A stretch of 64,000 nucleotides of DNA from positions 6,634,001-6,698,000 of the forward strand of contig NC_079241.1 in NCBI RefSeq assembly GCF_028009165.1, given 5' to 3'. Positions 20,247-31,852 of this stretch are shown here, piece by piece; the stretch's first letter is position 1, and each line of letters starts with the position of its first letter. The position numbers and the translations under genes are program-made. The notes beneath the pieces were generated by a model. It saw nothing but the letters and a program-made list of their open reading frames with translations, was not told the DNA's origin and did not search any database. This stretch comes from Akanthomyces muscarius (lineage: Eukaryota > Ascomycota > Sordariomycetes > Hypocreales > Cordycipitaceae).

Positions 20247-22084
20247 ATGATGGAACGAGCAAAACCCCAGGCGTTCCAGTCGAGCTATGCGCCGCGGTTG
20301 CGCGCATACAACAACTCGCTGCTCACGCCCGTGCTGCCCAGCGCGCCCAGCGTCAACCCCCTTTCCCGTACGACCAAGCGCGGCACTACCATGATCAACT
20401 ATGCCGAGGACGGTTACGACGACATTGACGAGGACAGCGACGATCCTCGACGACGGCCCACCGGCCTGCGCAGCCTGCGCACGCAGGACTCGTCCAAGGG
20501 CCAGGACTGGTCCGGCAAGACGGGCAAGGACACGCTTCAACCTGTCTACCTCCAGCCCATCTGGCGCGAATGGATGGGAAAAACAAGGTCCATTCGCAGC
20601 GACCAGCAAAATGCGGCACAGTCCAGCCTACCCCTGACGCTGATACCGATCCGAATTGACCTCGACGTCCCGTCCTTTGTGCCACAACCGCCCTTTCCCC
20701 CACCCAACACACCTGGCGTCGACCTCTCGCTGCCGCAGTACCGACAACAGGAAATGACGGTGCCCTACAAGCTACGAGACATCTTTTGCTGGAACCTGCA
20801 CGAGACGCTGATCACGACGGATCAGTTTGCGCAGACGCTGGCTCAAGACCTGGACCTACCCAACAGGCAAATTGTTGCCGCCGACATCAGCAAGCAGATT
20901 CGCACGCAGCTCGAGGAGTACGCGGGTGTCGCGCTGCATCCTCTCTTCCATACCGATCAGCCTGTTGCGCCTGCGCATCCCGCGCAACCACCCACGAACG
21001 GCACCACAACGAGGGATCGACCCTTGACCCGAGATATTTCGCCATACTCTGCTGCGCGTTACCTTTCAAGGGCCGATACGCCATCTCAGGCGCCGGCGGC
21101 CGCGCCAGCCACGCCAATCCCAGGACAGGCTCCCGGTGTGCCCGCCGCCACGGCCGAAGCGACGGCCATTCTCCCCGACTCGGACGACTTCAACCCCGAT
21201 GACACGTACCGATGCATCATAAACCTCAACCTCAACATGTCGTCGATGCTGTACAGCGACAAGTTCGAGTGGTCGCTACTGCACCCGCCCGGCACGGCCG
21301 AGGCGTTTGCCAAGACGACGTGCGCCGACTTGGGCCTGCACGGCGAGTGGGTGCCGGCCATGACGCACGCCATCTACGAAGCGGTCCTGCGGCTCAAGAA
21401 GGAGGCCTGCGAGGTCGGCGGCCTCGTCACCGGCTGGGGCGGCCTCCAGCAGGAGCTGCCTAACGACGCCGCGCTCGGCACCGAGGCCGGCTGGCGCTAC
21501 GACCCGGACCACCTCGCCGAGGACTGGGAGCCCAAGATTGAAATTCTCAGCAAGGAGGACATGGAGAAGCGCGAGGGCGACCGCGAGCGCCAGGTGCGCC
21601 GCCTGCGACGCGAGACGGCGCGCTTCAGCTCGACAACGGGCATGCTCACGGGGACGACGCCGTTTGCCGCCGGCGTCGCGCCGGCGACGCCATTCGAGCC
21701 CGAGGAGGAGCGGATGGGCCGCGGCGAGCGCTCCAAGAAGAAGCGCCGCTTCCGCAGTCTCAGCCCGCTCGGTCGAGGCGGCACGCCCGGTGGCCGGGGC
21801 ACGCCCGATGCCGGTGGATACGGCGGCGGCGGAGCGCTTACTGACGCGGAGCGCTTCAACTGGCGGTGTCTGCACTGCCGCATCTGGGGATCCAGCGTGT
21901 GGGCTGTCCGAGATGGTCCAGCAGGTCCTAGAGTACGTTATAACTTGCCCTGTCACCTCCTTTACTTGGTTACTAACGATTTCGGCAGACGCTCTGCGCC
22001 AACTGCGGCTTCTTGTACGAGCGCGATCGCAAACTTCCTCGCCAAACGAAGAATTTACATTTACAAGACGTCCGTGCTGGCTGA
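20247..22084 (+). CDS. snf5: Snf5/SMARCB1, SWI/SNF subunit with C-terminal GATA zinc finger
   Basis: Two exons, 20247-21932 and 21989-22084, encode 593 residues. The 56-nt intron has a perfect TACTAAC branch site and splits the protein at phase 0. The N-terminus SYAPRLRAYNNSLLTPV and the TKRGTTMINYAEDGYDD stretch are typical of fungal Snf5. The two SNF5 repeats follow: RDIFCWNLHETLIT... (about 170-235), then YRCIINLNLNMSS...DKFEWSLL (about 325-385), separated by a Pro/Ala-rich insert. After a charged helix and Gly-rich linker comes a GATA-type finger, Cys541-x2-Cys544 in exon 1 and Cys565-x2-Cys568 in exon 2, ending in NLHLQDVRAG. Reading through the intron would lose the second zinc pair. 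Snf5 is a core structural subunit of SWI/SNF in the nucleus. Start: tandem ATGATG. Confidence 0.95.
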
Positions 22085-22751
22085 ACGATCCCAGCATCCG
22101 AGGGAAAAAAATGTAAAGCATAATAGTTTTGAAAGATGGTGGGGGTCCTTGGCGATTTACAATCCGGCAGAAGAGAGCGCGAGAGAGAGCAACTACGCCG
22201 AAGCAAAGGTGGACAATGTAAAAAAAAAAGAGATGTTACGCGGGTTTACAATCTTTCTTTTTCTACTCTCTTCTATTTTGTGCGTGTTTTCTTCTTATTC
22301 TGCAAACAAAGTCTCGTTTTTATTTTTGGCGTCTAAACAAATGGGTGTTATTGGGGTAAGGAAAGGGTTGGATGGAATGGATTGATTCCTGGGGGTCGAA
22401 ACACGGAGAGAGGCGTGCAAAGACCCATTTCATTGTTCTTGGCCTCGACAAGTTAGTTGTACTGTTTTCTACTTTTATTTTTGGGTTTAATGACGCAAAA
22501 AAAAAAAACCGCATGTGGCTTATAAATGTACCTTTTCTGCCTATTTTGCCTGCTCTTGCGTTTTTTATTTGGCCAGGTTTGGCCTGCAATGGGGACAACT
22601 AGGATACGGTCAAAAGATGACTGCTACTGCACATGTAGGCGTTTGATGCAAGGACCAACATCGTATTGTATATTTCACTCGTATTGTCCAATAAAGTAAG
22701 TTCCTGTATCGAGTAGGCCGCTACGTCTATAAATAATCGCCTGCGGGGTAT
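22085..22751. other. Convergent spacer after snf5
   Basis: These 667 bp of T- and A-rich sequence (A run at 22498-22508, T-rich 22250-22330) hold the 3' UTRs of snf5 and the minus-strand Zn2Cys6 gene. No gene was seen. Confidence 0.5.
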
Positions 22752-25168
22752 CTATTGCGGCTGATGCGGCCCTCCGTGCATCATCTGCGACACGTTGACG
22801 CCCACCCACGGCTGCTGTTGCTGCTGCTGCTGCGGCGGCGGCGGCGGCGGCTGCACGGCAACCATTTGCACAGGCGATATATGGTTAACCGGTGCGCCGT
22901 TAAGGTACTGGTTGTGATGTTGCTGATGCTGTTGGTGCAGCTGGTGTTGCTGGTGTTGCTGTTGCTGGGAATAATGGTGATGATGCTGTGGCTGTTGTTG
23001 TTGTTGTTGCTGTTGTTGCTGTTGTTGTTGTTGTTGTTGTTGCTGCTGTGAGTGCTGCTGCGGCGAGTGGTGTTGCGCGTGAAGTTGCTGCTGCTGTTGT
23101 TGGTGCGGCGAGTGATGAGGCTGAGGCGGCATGCCGCGCATTGCATGGAGCTCGCGCAGGCGTCGCAGCGTGTCAGCGGAAATCTGCTGGAAGCTGTCTT
23201 TGAGCATCGTCGCGTCCTCCCACCGCTGGCTGTACTTGGACAGGGTTTCGTGCACCCGCTCGAGACACCACAGGCTGCGTTCCAGCGCATCATTGGCGTT
23301 GTTGGCGGGCATTACGGTGCGTCGCGGGATGGGTGGCGCGGGCGGGCAGCCTGGCCGTTGCTGAGGCGCTGGCACAGGCCGTCCGGACAAGAGCACGTCT
23401 TCGGCATCACGTAGCACGGCCAAAAGCTGATTTCCCATAAAATACACCTTCAAGGCATCGTGGTATGTGTAAAACGCGGTATTGAGTCCTGTGCGGGCAA
23501 TCTCGAGCATAATGTTGAGGTACTCGAGCGAATACTCAAAGATGAGTGTGCGAGAGTAATCTGTAATCTGTGGTGCCCGAACCGAGGGGGCTATACAGTA
23601 CACATAGCTGTACCGAAGCTCCTGCTCAAACATGCGACGAATTCCCAGGGGCAGGGAGTCCGGCAGGCTTTCGCCCCATTCGCGCATGTCGAGACACATT
23701 TGCCAAAGGAACGTGGTAGGGTCGGCCAGGGGTGTTGGGTCCGACTGATATAGTTCCTGATACCAAAATGACTGGGCACGGCGGAGCTGGAATAGCAGCA
23801 AGGCTGGATCTGTGGACTGGGGAGCCCCGATGGAGCCGGACGAAAGGGAGTGCTTTCGCTGCTGCGACAGGCTGGCCGGGAAAGCCACATTGATGGAATC
23901 GTCGGTGAAAGAAAATGTGCGCGCGTGTACCATGCTGATGGCGCGGTCCAGAGCGTACACGGAGTAAAAGATTCGGCGACGGATATCAAGCGCTGTGCGG
24001 TCAGAGGAAGAAGATGTGGGAGGGTCTTGATGGAATCCCAAGTCGATGCAGGCTCTAGCAGTAAAGCCAAGAAGATGCCAGCTATCAAAATGAGCCGGGT
24101 CGAGTAGGGAATAAATTGTTAGAAGCAACAGAGACTGAATTTGTGTGCCGCTGCCAGGTATGAGAGCCTGGTCTGCGTATTTCAACGCTTTGACAATGTA
24201 TTCCACGCCACATTCGTAGTTTGTGTCGTTGATCTGGTGGCTCTGGGCAGTGTAGCCTATGGCGAGAACCATGTACACGAGCCAGTAGTCGGAGTCACGT
24301 ATCACACGGAAGTCTTCTTGGTAGAGATCGCCGATGACCGTCAACAACGCCGTTTCGGAGAAGCATGGAAACAGCGTGTAGATGTGTGTCATAAAGTATT
24401 GCACAATCGAGTGGGTGACTTGTTTCGGAGGGAGGTCTGGCTCCGTGGACGCGGGGAGCGCATTATTCATAGTCGCAGTAAGAACGAGACCGGCGAACGT
24501 CACATTGAAGGAGTCTGGCTCGAAGTCTCTAGCTACGGCATTTACAGACCTGGGCATGTCAGCATGCATTGATAGCAGTTCCAGCTCAGGGCTTCCTACA
24601 TGTAACCGAAGTCGGATATAAGAGAATTGACGTCTGAGTTTTCGCGATTTCTGGCAGCCTTGCGATGAATTGCGGCTTTGATAAGGGCTAGCGAATCTTT
24701 GCGATTCATTTCATGCATAAAAGGCACCTCGTGTTCGTGATTAGCCACAGAGGCTTTGCGCGACTTTGCGAATTGGAGACGGCGCTCGAGCTTCTCGACG
24801 CGCAGTTCGAGCGCGGCCACGTAACTGAGGCGAGTTAGAATACCTTCGTGGCTAGCAAGTAGTGCTGCTCACCTTCTCTCTTTGCCTCTAGCAAACTGAT
24901 CGTTAGCGGCCGAGCATTCGCTTTCCCTGCCGGCCTTTTCGCAGGCTGTGCAAGCCGGAAGCTTTCCATCGCACTATATCACGTTAGGTGTCGTTCGGCG
25001 CGGAGGGTATGATTCGCCACGGACCTTGACTTTGGCCGATCGACCTAGTAAAAGTTAGCCAGACGCAAAAAAGCTATGGCCAGCAGGTAGAAGCTTACAT
25101 CGCGAGCAGGCCGATACTGGGCGAGATACCCTTAGCAGGGGGTTTCGAGAGAAGCTACTGCGGGGCAT
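22752..25168 (-). CDS. Zn2Cys6 transcription factor with polyglutamine tail (TF1)
   Basis: Five exons were reconstructed by phase: 25099-25168, 25025-25044 (20 nt), 24873-24973, 24600-24824 and 22752-24549, giving 737 residues. The zinc cluster spans exons 1-3: Cys21-x2-Cys24-x6-Cys31-x6-Cys38-x2-Cys41-x8-Cys50. It is followed by a basic linker and a short coiled coil (LELRVEKLERRL). The fungal-specific factor domain covers roughly residues 190-480, with the SDFGYM|SVNAVARDF junction crossing intron 4. The C-terminal 130 residues are Gln/His/Pro-rich and include about 20 consecutive glutamines encoded mainly by CAA. The start at 25168 is the first ATG after an in-frame TAG; another upstream exon cannot be excluded. 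Targets are unknown. I cannot equate it with a named regulator. Confidence 0.87.
22991..23048 (-). repeat. CAA/CAG polyglutamine tract in TF1
   Basis: This trinucleotide repeat appears as TTG/CTG on the plus strand and encodes about 20 glutamines near residue 665. CAA and CAG codons are mixed, with CAA in the majority. That interruption pattern tends to slow slippage. More short Q and H runs flank it. Confidence 0.9.
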
Positions 25169-28100
25169 TGCGGGAAGCTAGCGAATTGCAGAGCAGGGCA
25201 ATGATGGAGGCGTTGCGACACCGCGGGCGAGCGGCAGTCGATGGCCCGGATAATATCAATGAAGAGACACGATATACAGATTTCAGTGCGACAGAACGGC
25301 ACGAGGTATGTCACTGAGGAGTGGGCGATAGGCGCGGACGCTGCCGGCGGGACCGTCGAAGCTGGAGAGCAAGACGGCAGAAGAGCGCTCGTGGCGCGGC
25401 GGTTCGAAATAGGGCAATGACCGGGATGGAGTAGCTCGAGATGGCGTAGATCTATGCGCGCGCGTGGACGGTGTGGACGGCGTGAACGACGTGGACAGGC
25501 GAGCCAGCTGGCCGTCGAGTAAAGTGGTGGTGGAAATGCGCGGCACCGCAAGTTGGGGGTGACACAGATGCCAAGACTGGCACGAGAGCGGCAAAAGCGC
25601 AAAGAAGCGCCGAAGCCGAGCTGGATAAAAGAAATGCAGGAGCTGTGGCAAGCTTGGCTCGAGTTGGCGATGGTGGCGGCGAGAGCGGAATGAGGGCAAG
25701 GCGAAGGATGCGCGGGGTGATGAAGAGCTGGATAAACAGAGGATGAATGGGTGATGGAAATGGAAGGTGAAGACCGGTGTGGCAGAAGCAGTGGCACAGG
25801 CAGTGGCACAGGCACAGACAAAAAGTGCTGCACCAGACTAGGTAACTTGCCAGTCACAGCGATCCGCAGAGGATGGATGGATGGATAGGATAGGCACTGC
25901 GGCCATCATCTGCGTTGCGCGCACCACCCGCATTAAAAGATGTACCTTTGCGCATTTATTTGCTGCGAGGGTACACACGCTGAGCTAAGCACATCAACTC
26001 CAAGACATTGGCTCCATCTGGCATCTACAAGCCATCCCTGGTCGCCGCGTGCAGTCTGCTGCTAGCCCGCCCAGTCTGCCACGACAGATGGTAATAGCGT
26101 CCCGTAGCGCCATTTCGTCTGCCCAACTGGGCATGATTCTTCTCCGCGCAAAATGTCCGTGGCCGTGACAAGTCTCCGCCGTCCGCGGCGCTATTCCCAC
26201 ACGGGCATCATGGCGACTCGGGCAGACTGACAGGTCGCTCGTTTCTTGCAGTCATGATGCCACGATCGACCTCGCCCACTCAATCCGTCACGACCATGTC
26301 CTACGATTTACCGCTTCTGGATCCCGGGCTTCGGTGGCGGTGCGCCTTTTCTCAAGACGTAACGTAATAATGACCATGAAATAGGGTTTGCGCGAAACAC
26401 CAGTGACCCATACATTCATCGCCAGCCAAGGTTAGCAGTCCTGCTGGAGCTCGCTGTGGCGTTGCTAGCTGCCATCGCAAACTTTTACTAGCAGCGAACC
26501 TCAACAGACAGCCATATTGCCGAGTGGTCGAGACTCGGCTTGGTGACTCGTTGCCATCACGTCTTGGTAGGTAGAATGCTGCCGTCAAAATGCACCAACA
26601 GCCTGTATCCCACGTACGCCAAGCCTGGGTCAGATAGTCAAGGACCGGCGAGCAGGTACGGAGGATGCGGAGTGCAATCCGCTCCAATTACATCTCTTGG
26701 CCGAGTCTGCAAGTTCCCGGGTGCCCGCCAATCCGACTTGATGCTGCCGATTGGCTCCCTTACCTCTTGCCATTCCGTGTAGATCTGTACAAGTGGCTGC
26801 ATGCCGGACTGTTGCGCGCCGCACTTCCGAAACGGAGATATGGACTGATAGCGATGCGGCCATGGAATACTACGTAGCGGCCGTGCCCGTCGCTCGGGGA
26901 TTGGTGAGAAAGACAAGCTCGTCATCCTCTGTCAAGCCCCGCGCCAATGACTGGCCTCGGCGAATGCGACTAGTGGCAGCCAGCACCCTTGATGCTGCCG
27001 CTGTCGGGTGGTTGATCGGTGTTCTCGGCTCCGGCCTGTGATTCGGGGCTAATTTGGCCTAGATTCATCAAGCATCAGCCAAGCGGTGGTCGTAGCTCAC
27101 GGTCAGCCCAACATATAAATGTCAGCATCATCGCGGCTGACAGGCTGCGGGAAACGTTCCGGAAAACAGATTCGCGCCGTAGTCGCGACGGCCAGATGCG
27201 TGGTGTGTGTTGACGGTAAGACGGACGTCGTTTGAAGCTGTCCTGCTGCGCACCCCACAGGGAAAGGCGATCCTACCTAGAGGAGTTGGCAGCTGGCAGC
27301 TGGCAGCTTAGGTCAGCATCATTTCAGCTGTAAGGTAGACATCACTCAGTATTTGACTGCTGAAGACTGCGTAACATCACAATAAATCTGCAGCGTTCAA
27401 TGAGTGTTTGGGCAGCCATTATCGCGGCAATAGCATTAGTGTTGTGTGCTTAGGTATTGTCTACCAGTGTGACGCTCAACATATCACACACGGTCATGTA
27501 CCTACCACTTACCTTGATTACCCATCGTTACACCGCGACTCGCTCCAGCACCCGAGCGCTGTAGCCCCTCCAAGGGCCCCCAAGAAACCCCACCAAGTCC
27601 TCTGTGGCCCCTGCTGTCATCCACTAGCGGTACCACTAAAACACGCCATAATTGTGCTGAATGGTACTGAAGTTTCGACTCGAGAGACCAGCCAGAGCCG
27701 CCAATAGAGCCAAAGCCGCCCACCAGTCTCTGTCCGGCCACTGTAAGGTACAGCTGTACCTGCACCCCACAGCCACTGCTCCTGCCACTGCCCGCTCCCG
27801 GAAGCCGTCTTGTCTCAGGGTCACACCTCCATTCCACAGTCCTATCCCAGTCCTCACATCACCCGCACGTTACCATTACGCAGTCACAATACGGAAACAG
27901 CCTGGCCTTCACGCTGCTGTCGCATCGCCAACGCAACCACAGACAACCCGATACCCGTGTTTTCGTCGCAGAGCACGCATCGATATCCCAGCTGTCACGC
28001 GGTACCGTACTGCCAACGGCGCACTCTGCCCTTCCGCCCCTCCGCCACCAGCTTCTACCACACTGAGATGAGAGCCACTCTACTTGCCATCGACGCCTCT

Positions 28101-28326
28101 ACGTTATCTTAGTGACGAAAGCATCGCTTGCACTGTGCTTCTTGGTTGTTGTCTCTATTCTCGATTGCGACTCTCTGGAGATTGCGCTCGCATCCCAAGC
28201 CTATTCCGCAGCCTCGGCCCGTCCTCTGCGCTTAAGGAAAGAGGGCCTCGCACCCATCTACCCAACTGCTGATTGCAATCCCGGACCGCGTCACCGGTAG
28301 AAACGGCGCTTCCATACGTTGTAATC
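25169..28326. promoter_or_regulatory. 3.2 kb divergent spacer between two Zn2Cys6 genes
   Basis: No protein gene is convincing here. Simple repeats seen are GGAT units near 25869-25888 and three copies of GGCAGCT at 27288-27308. From about 27500 to 28326 the plus strand is C/A-rich with few G (many CAC, CCA, ACA triplets). This looks like a long leader of the plus-strand gene starting at 28327. The segment next to 25168 is the promoter of the minus-strand gene. A frame open on the minus strand at 25132-25857 has low-complexity Ser/Pro/His composition and is not taken as a gene. Confidence 0.45.
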
Positions 28327-31300
28327 ATGAACGCTGCGCACATCTTTCGCCAAGGGCTCGGTACTGTACCGCCTCGAGCCAATCCTGGCTTCAACCCACT
28401 CATGGGACAGTCGGCAGAAGTCGACGAGCTCTCAGACGCCGAGGGATCCGAACATCGCGTAGCCCATACCTTGACCGCATGCTGCCGCTGCCGACAAGTT
28501 CGTTTTCCCAAAGTTTTAACCGTTTCCTTTCAACTGACCGTTGTGTAGCGCAAAACACGTTGTGATCCCACTCTTCCCCGCTGTCTTCCATGTGAACGAT
28601 CCGGCTCTGTATGCGAGTATCTGGACGCCGCCAAAGGTCGGAAGATAAATCGTTACTATGTCATCAAGCTACAGGATAAAGTCCGCGCGCTAGAGGCAGA
28701 GCTCGACCAATACACCGACGAAGCGGCCGATTATCCCAAGAGCAGTGAAGACATTGTTCGTCCGGGTGGCATGATTCGCCTAAGCAACAATGATGAAATA
28801 CCTCGCTATCTCGGACCCAGCAGTGGCATTGCGTTGACTCGCCTCCTGATGGAAGAAGCCAAGCGCTTCACCGACTCCAAGAGCATTGGCGAATTGATTC
28901 CCGAAGTCCGCGCCAGGCGGCAAGCGCGCATGCAGTCTATTCAGATGTCTGGAACTGGGACCCTCACTGGCCATAAGAAGAGCTACCCGATGGTGTCCGA
29001 GGTTCCTGCTGAGGGTCTGCCTAAACGAGTCGTTGCTGACAAGCTCATTGATGCTTTTTACCAGAAAAGTAAGACTTGGCTCTGCGACTATTTATGTTTG
29101 TAAACTAACCCCCTGTAGCACAATTATCTTGGCCAGTGCTGCACGAGAAGGATTTTCAGCAAGATGTTGATGCCGTATACAGCGGAGACAAGGACCCGTA
29201 CCGCAACTTCATCGTTCGCATGGTTTTTGGCGTCTCTCTCCAACAGATGGAGCAGTATGCAGGTCTCGCGGACAGTTACTACATGGCAGCTATGCAATAT
29301 TTCAAGGACGTTGTGCGCCCGAAGGATTTGAAAACACTTCAGTGCCTCGTTTTGCTCGCCACATACTCTCTGCACACTCCGGCGCGGAATCCAGTCTATG
29401 CCGTCATGGGTCTCGCTGTACGCATCTGCCAACAGGAGGGCCTTGCCGAGGAGAAAACAATCACAGCTGGCTACAACTTGGATGCCAAAACGATTGACAT
29501 GAGACGACGGCTTGTCTGGATTGTGGCTACATTCGAGTTCGCTCTTTCGCATTACATGGGCCGCCCATCATCTTTCGCCAAGGGTGGCGACCGCCTGGAC
29601 GTGGATTGGTTTGCCACAGTCAAGGACGAGAACATTACCGCAAATGGTATCACAGCCGGACCTGACGACTACAGAAAAACGAACACGATACACATGTATA
29701 GACTGCGCGCCATTGAATGCGAAGTCAGAAGGACTTTGTATGAAAGAAAGCGCCCGGAGCCAGTCAATGATGCGCATCCATGGTATCAAAGTATAGACAA
29801 ACGCCTTGATGAATGGGTCAAGTCAAGGCCGGACGAGATTGCCTGGACCAAAGCTTGGTATGTCCCCCGAATGCAGAATGCAGAATAATTGCTAATCCTT
29901 TGCAGGTACTTTGCATCCTATCATCAGTCCCGCTTGTTTTTGTATCGGCCTTCTCCTCAGGTACCCAAGCCATCTGCTGGCGCCGCTCAAATCTGTTTCG
30001 ACAGCGCCGCGTTTGTCCTGTCCTTATACAAGAAGCAAATCGACACGTCAGCAGCGGACGTGACTTGGATGTTCCTGCTCAATCTCTCTACGGCTCTCAA
30101 CACACTATTGTGGTCTATTTCTTATCCCGATGTCCGACAAGCGCATGGCAGAGAAGAGGCCGACAAACTGATCAATTCTGGGCTGGACTCGCTGGACAGC
30201 TGCTCAGCGCGCTGGCCGGGTGCGGCAGCCACAGCGCAGCTGTACACCATTTTGTCAAAAGCCTGCTTGCAAAGCTACGAGGATGGACAGTTCAATCCTT
30301 TGTTTTCCTTTGCAAGCCCTTCCAATGGCACGGACATGGCATCTCCGCCCATGGCAAGTCAAGGGGCCGATGGCCAATCGCAGCTCCAGTTCCTCAACCC
30401 TCAATTCGGTTGGGCGTTTGACTCACCCCCTGAATCCATGAATGCCTACACGTTTGATCCCAACTTCCCCCCTCCCCAGCCGGCTTTCCGATCCAACTCC
30501 ATCTTTTGCAACCCGGCAACCGACTCCAGCGGGCGTCGATTCTCCTACTTTCCACCTGACATCAGCCAGCCAGGCGAGGGCCTCACGGAGCAACCCGCAA
30601 CCTTTATCCCCCAGCAGCAGCAGCAACATCATCCGCAACATCACCAGCACCAACAACAGCAAGTTCAGCCGCAGCAGCAACACCAACACCAACATCAACA
30701 ACAGCAGCACCAACAGCAATCTCAACGACAGCATCAGCAGCCGCCATCGCAACATCATACCCCCAGCCATTCTGATCAAATGAGCAACCACATGCCGACA
30801 CCTCCTGAGTCGCTCGCTCCTCCGACCAGCCTATCTGCTACCACACCCAACTCTGCCTTTACACCGCCCGGGATGAACTTGACCACTCCCAACATGGCGC
30901 AAGCCTCGCTGACGCCCATGGCCATGGTGACGGGCGGCGGCACGCCACACATGACACCGCCGCCAAAGAACATGGGCCACGGCAACCCGGCCGCCATGCC
31001 ACGCGCCGGCCCGGGCTTGACGGAGCAGAAGCCCCTGCCCACCACAACTATGCCGGGCGGCGGCGACTGGTACGCGCCGATGCCGCAGTTTGTCTCACCA
31101 TACACCATTGGTCAGATGAGCAGCAGCTTTCTCGACGAAGCCCTCAGTGTCGACTCAAACGTCGTCGCATTTAGCCCTACTGGGCAGCAAAACGCCGTTG
31201 CCATGGCTGGCATGCCCACCATGGCGTCTCCTATCGACAACCTCTCGCCCTACGGCTACATGCCCGGGCGCCAGGGTAGCCTGTCCCAGTCGCAGCAGAT

Positions 31301-31397
31301 GGAGCTCATGAACGTCTTCGAAAGGGAGGGTGTGAGCGAGCTCGACGCCATGCTCAACTCGGCCAATAATATTTCCGTCGATACTAGCTGGTACTAG
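28327..31397 (+). CDS. Zn2Cys6 transcription factor with Gln/His-rich C-terminus (TF2)
   Basis: Four exons, 28327-28497, 28549-29068, 29119-29857 and 29906-31397, encode 973 residues. All introns are 48-51 nt with intact phases. The zinc cluster begins in exon 1 and finishes in exon 2: Cys52-x2-Cys55-x6-Cys62-x6-Cys69-x2-Cys72-x6-Cys79. A linker with KINRYYVIKLQDKV and a coiled coil (VRALEAELDQY) follows. The fungal-specific transcription factor (MHR) domain runs from about 230 to 560, including LSWPVLHEKDF and the MRRRLVWI segment. The last 400 residues are disordered, with Gln/His-rich runs (nucleotides about 30610-30770) and a Pro/Met-rich region likely to activate transcription. The frame is open upstream of the ATG, but no earlier ATG occurs in it. 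Regulon unknown. Confidence 0.92.
30607..30770 (+). repeat. Gln/His-coding low-complexity tract in TF2
   Basis: CAG/CAA/CAC/CAT-rich sequence encodes mixed glutamine and histidine runs in the C-terminal half of TF2. No single run exceeds about five glutamines. A similar composition is found in the neighbouring TF1 tail. Confidence 0.85.
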
Positions 31398-31852
31398 CAA
31401 TGTTGCATCGATGTTTATGGATACCATCCTATGCTTTTCCCCGCCAAGACAATTGCGTTTAATTTAGTGGTTGACGATACCAAGTTTGGAAATGGGAAAG
31501 AGGAATTTGATTTTTGTTTGAAGCTGGCATTCTCGCAAACGCAAATTAGAAGCAGCTCACGTCAGTACACCTTGGTTTGCATCATGTGCGCTGGAGAAAT
31601 AAATACAATGCAGTTTTACGCTATATAAATTGCTGTTTGACTGCAGCGCTGTTCAATTGGTAAGCTCGTCTCTGTCACTGTCGCTTCTGTGATCACTCGT
31701 GGCGCAATCATGGAACAGAACTTGGAAACGCATCAGTAATGGGAGTGCATCAGAGATGCTGCCATGCTATTCTCGTCGTCTATTCTCAGATATGCGAGGA
31801 AAGAAAGCAGGACCGTTTCAATGACTTGTACCCAGCGCGCATCCATCCACAT
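31398..31852. other. Convergent spacer after TF2
   Basis: These 455 bp of AT-leaning sequence hold the 3' UTRs of TF2 and the minus-strand small secreted protein gene. Nothing else was recognised. Confidence 0.5.

Noticed and set aside
16200..25168. Secondary-metabolite gene cluster (NmrA-like reductase plus Zn2Cys6 factor)
   Set aside because: No PKS, NRPS, terpene synthase, P450 or transporter is present; the neighbours are housekeeping genes.
25132..25857. 241-codon minus-strand frame upstream of TF1
   Set aside because: Ser/Pro/His-rich random composition, overlapping the first exon of TF1 in another frame; no family signal.
26519..26560. GCCGAGTGGTCGAGACTCGG, resembling a tRNA-Leu/Ser D-arm
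   Set aside because: No B box or closing acceptor stem follows within 100 nt, so no cloverleaf can be drawn.
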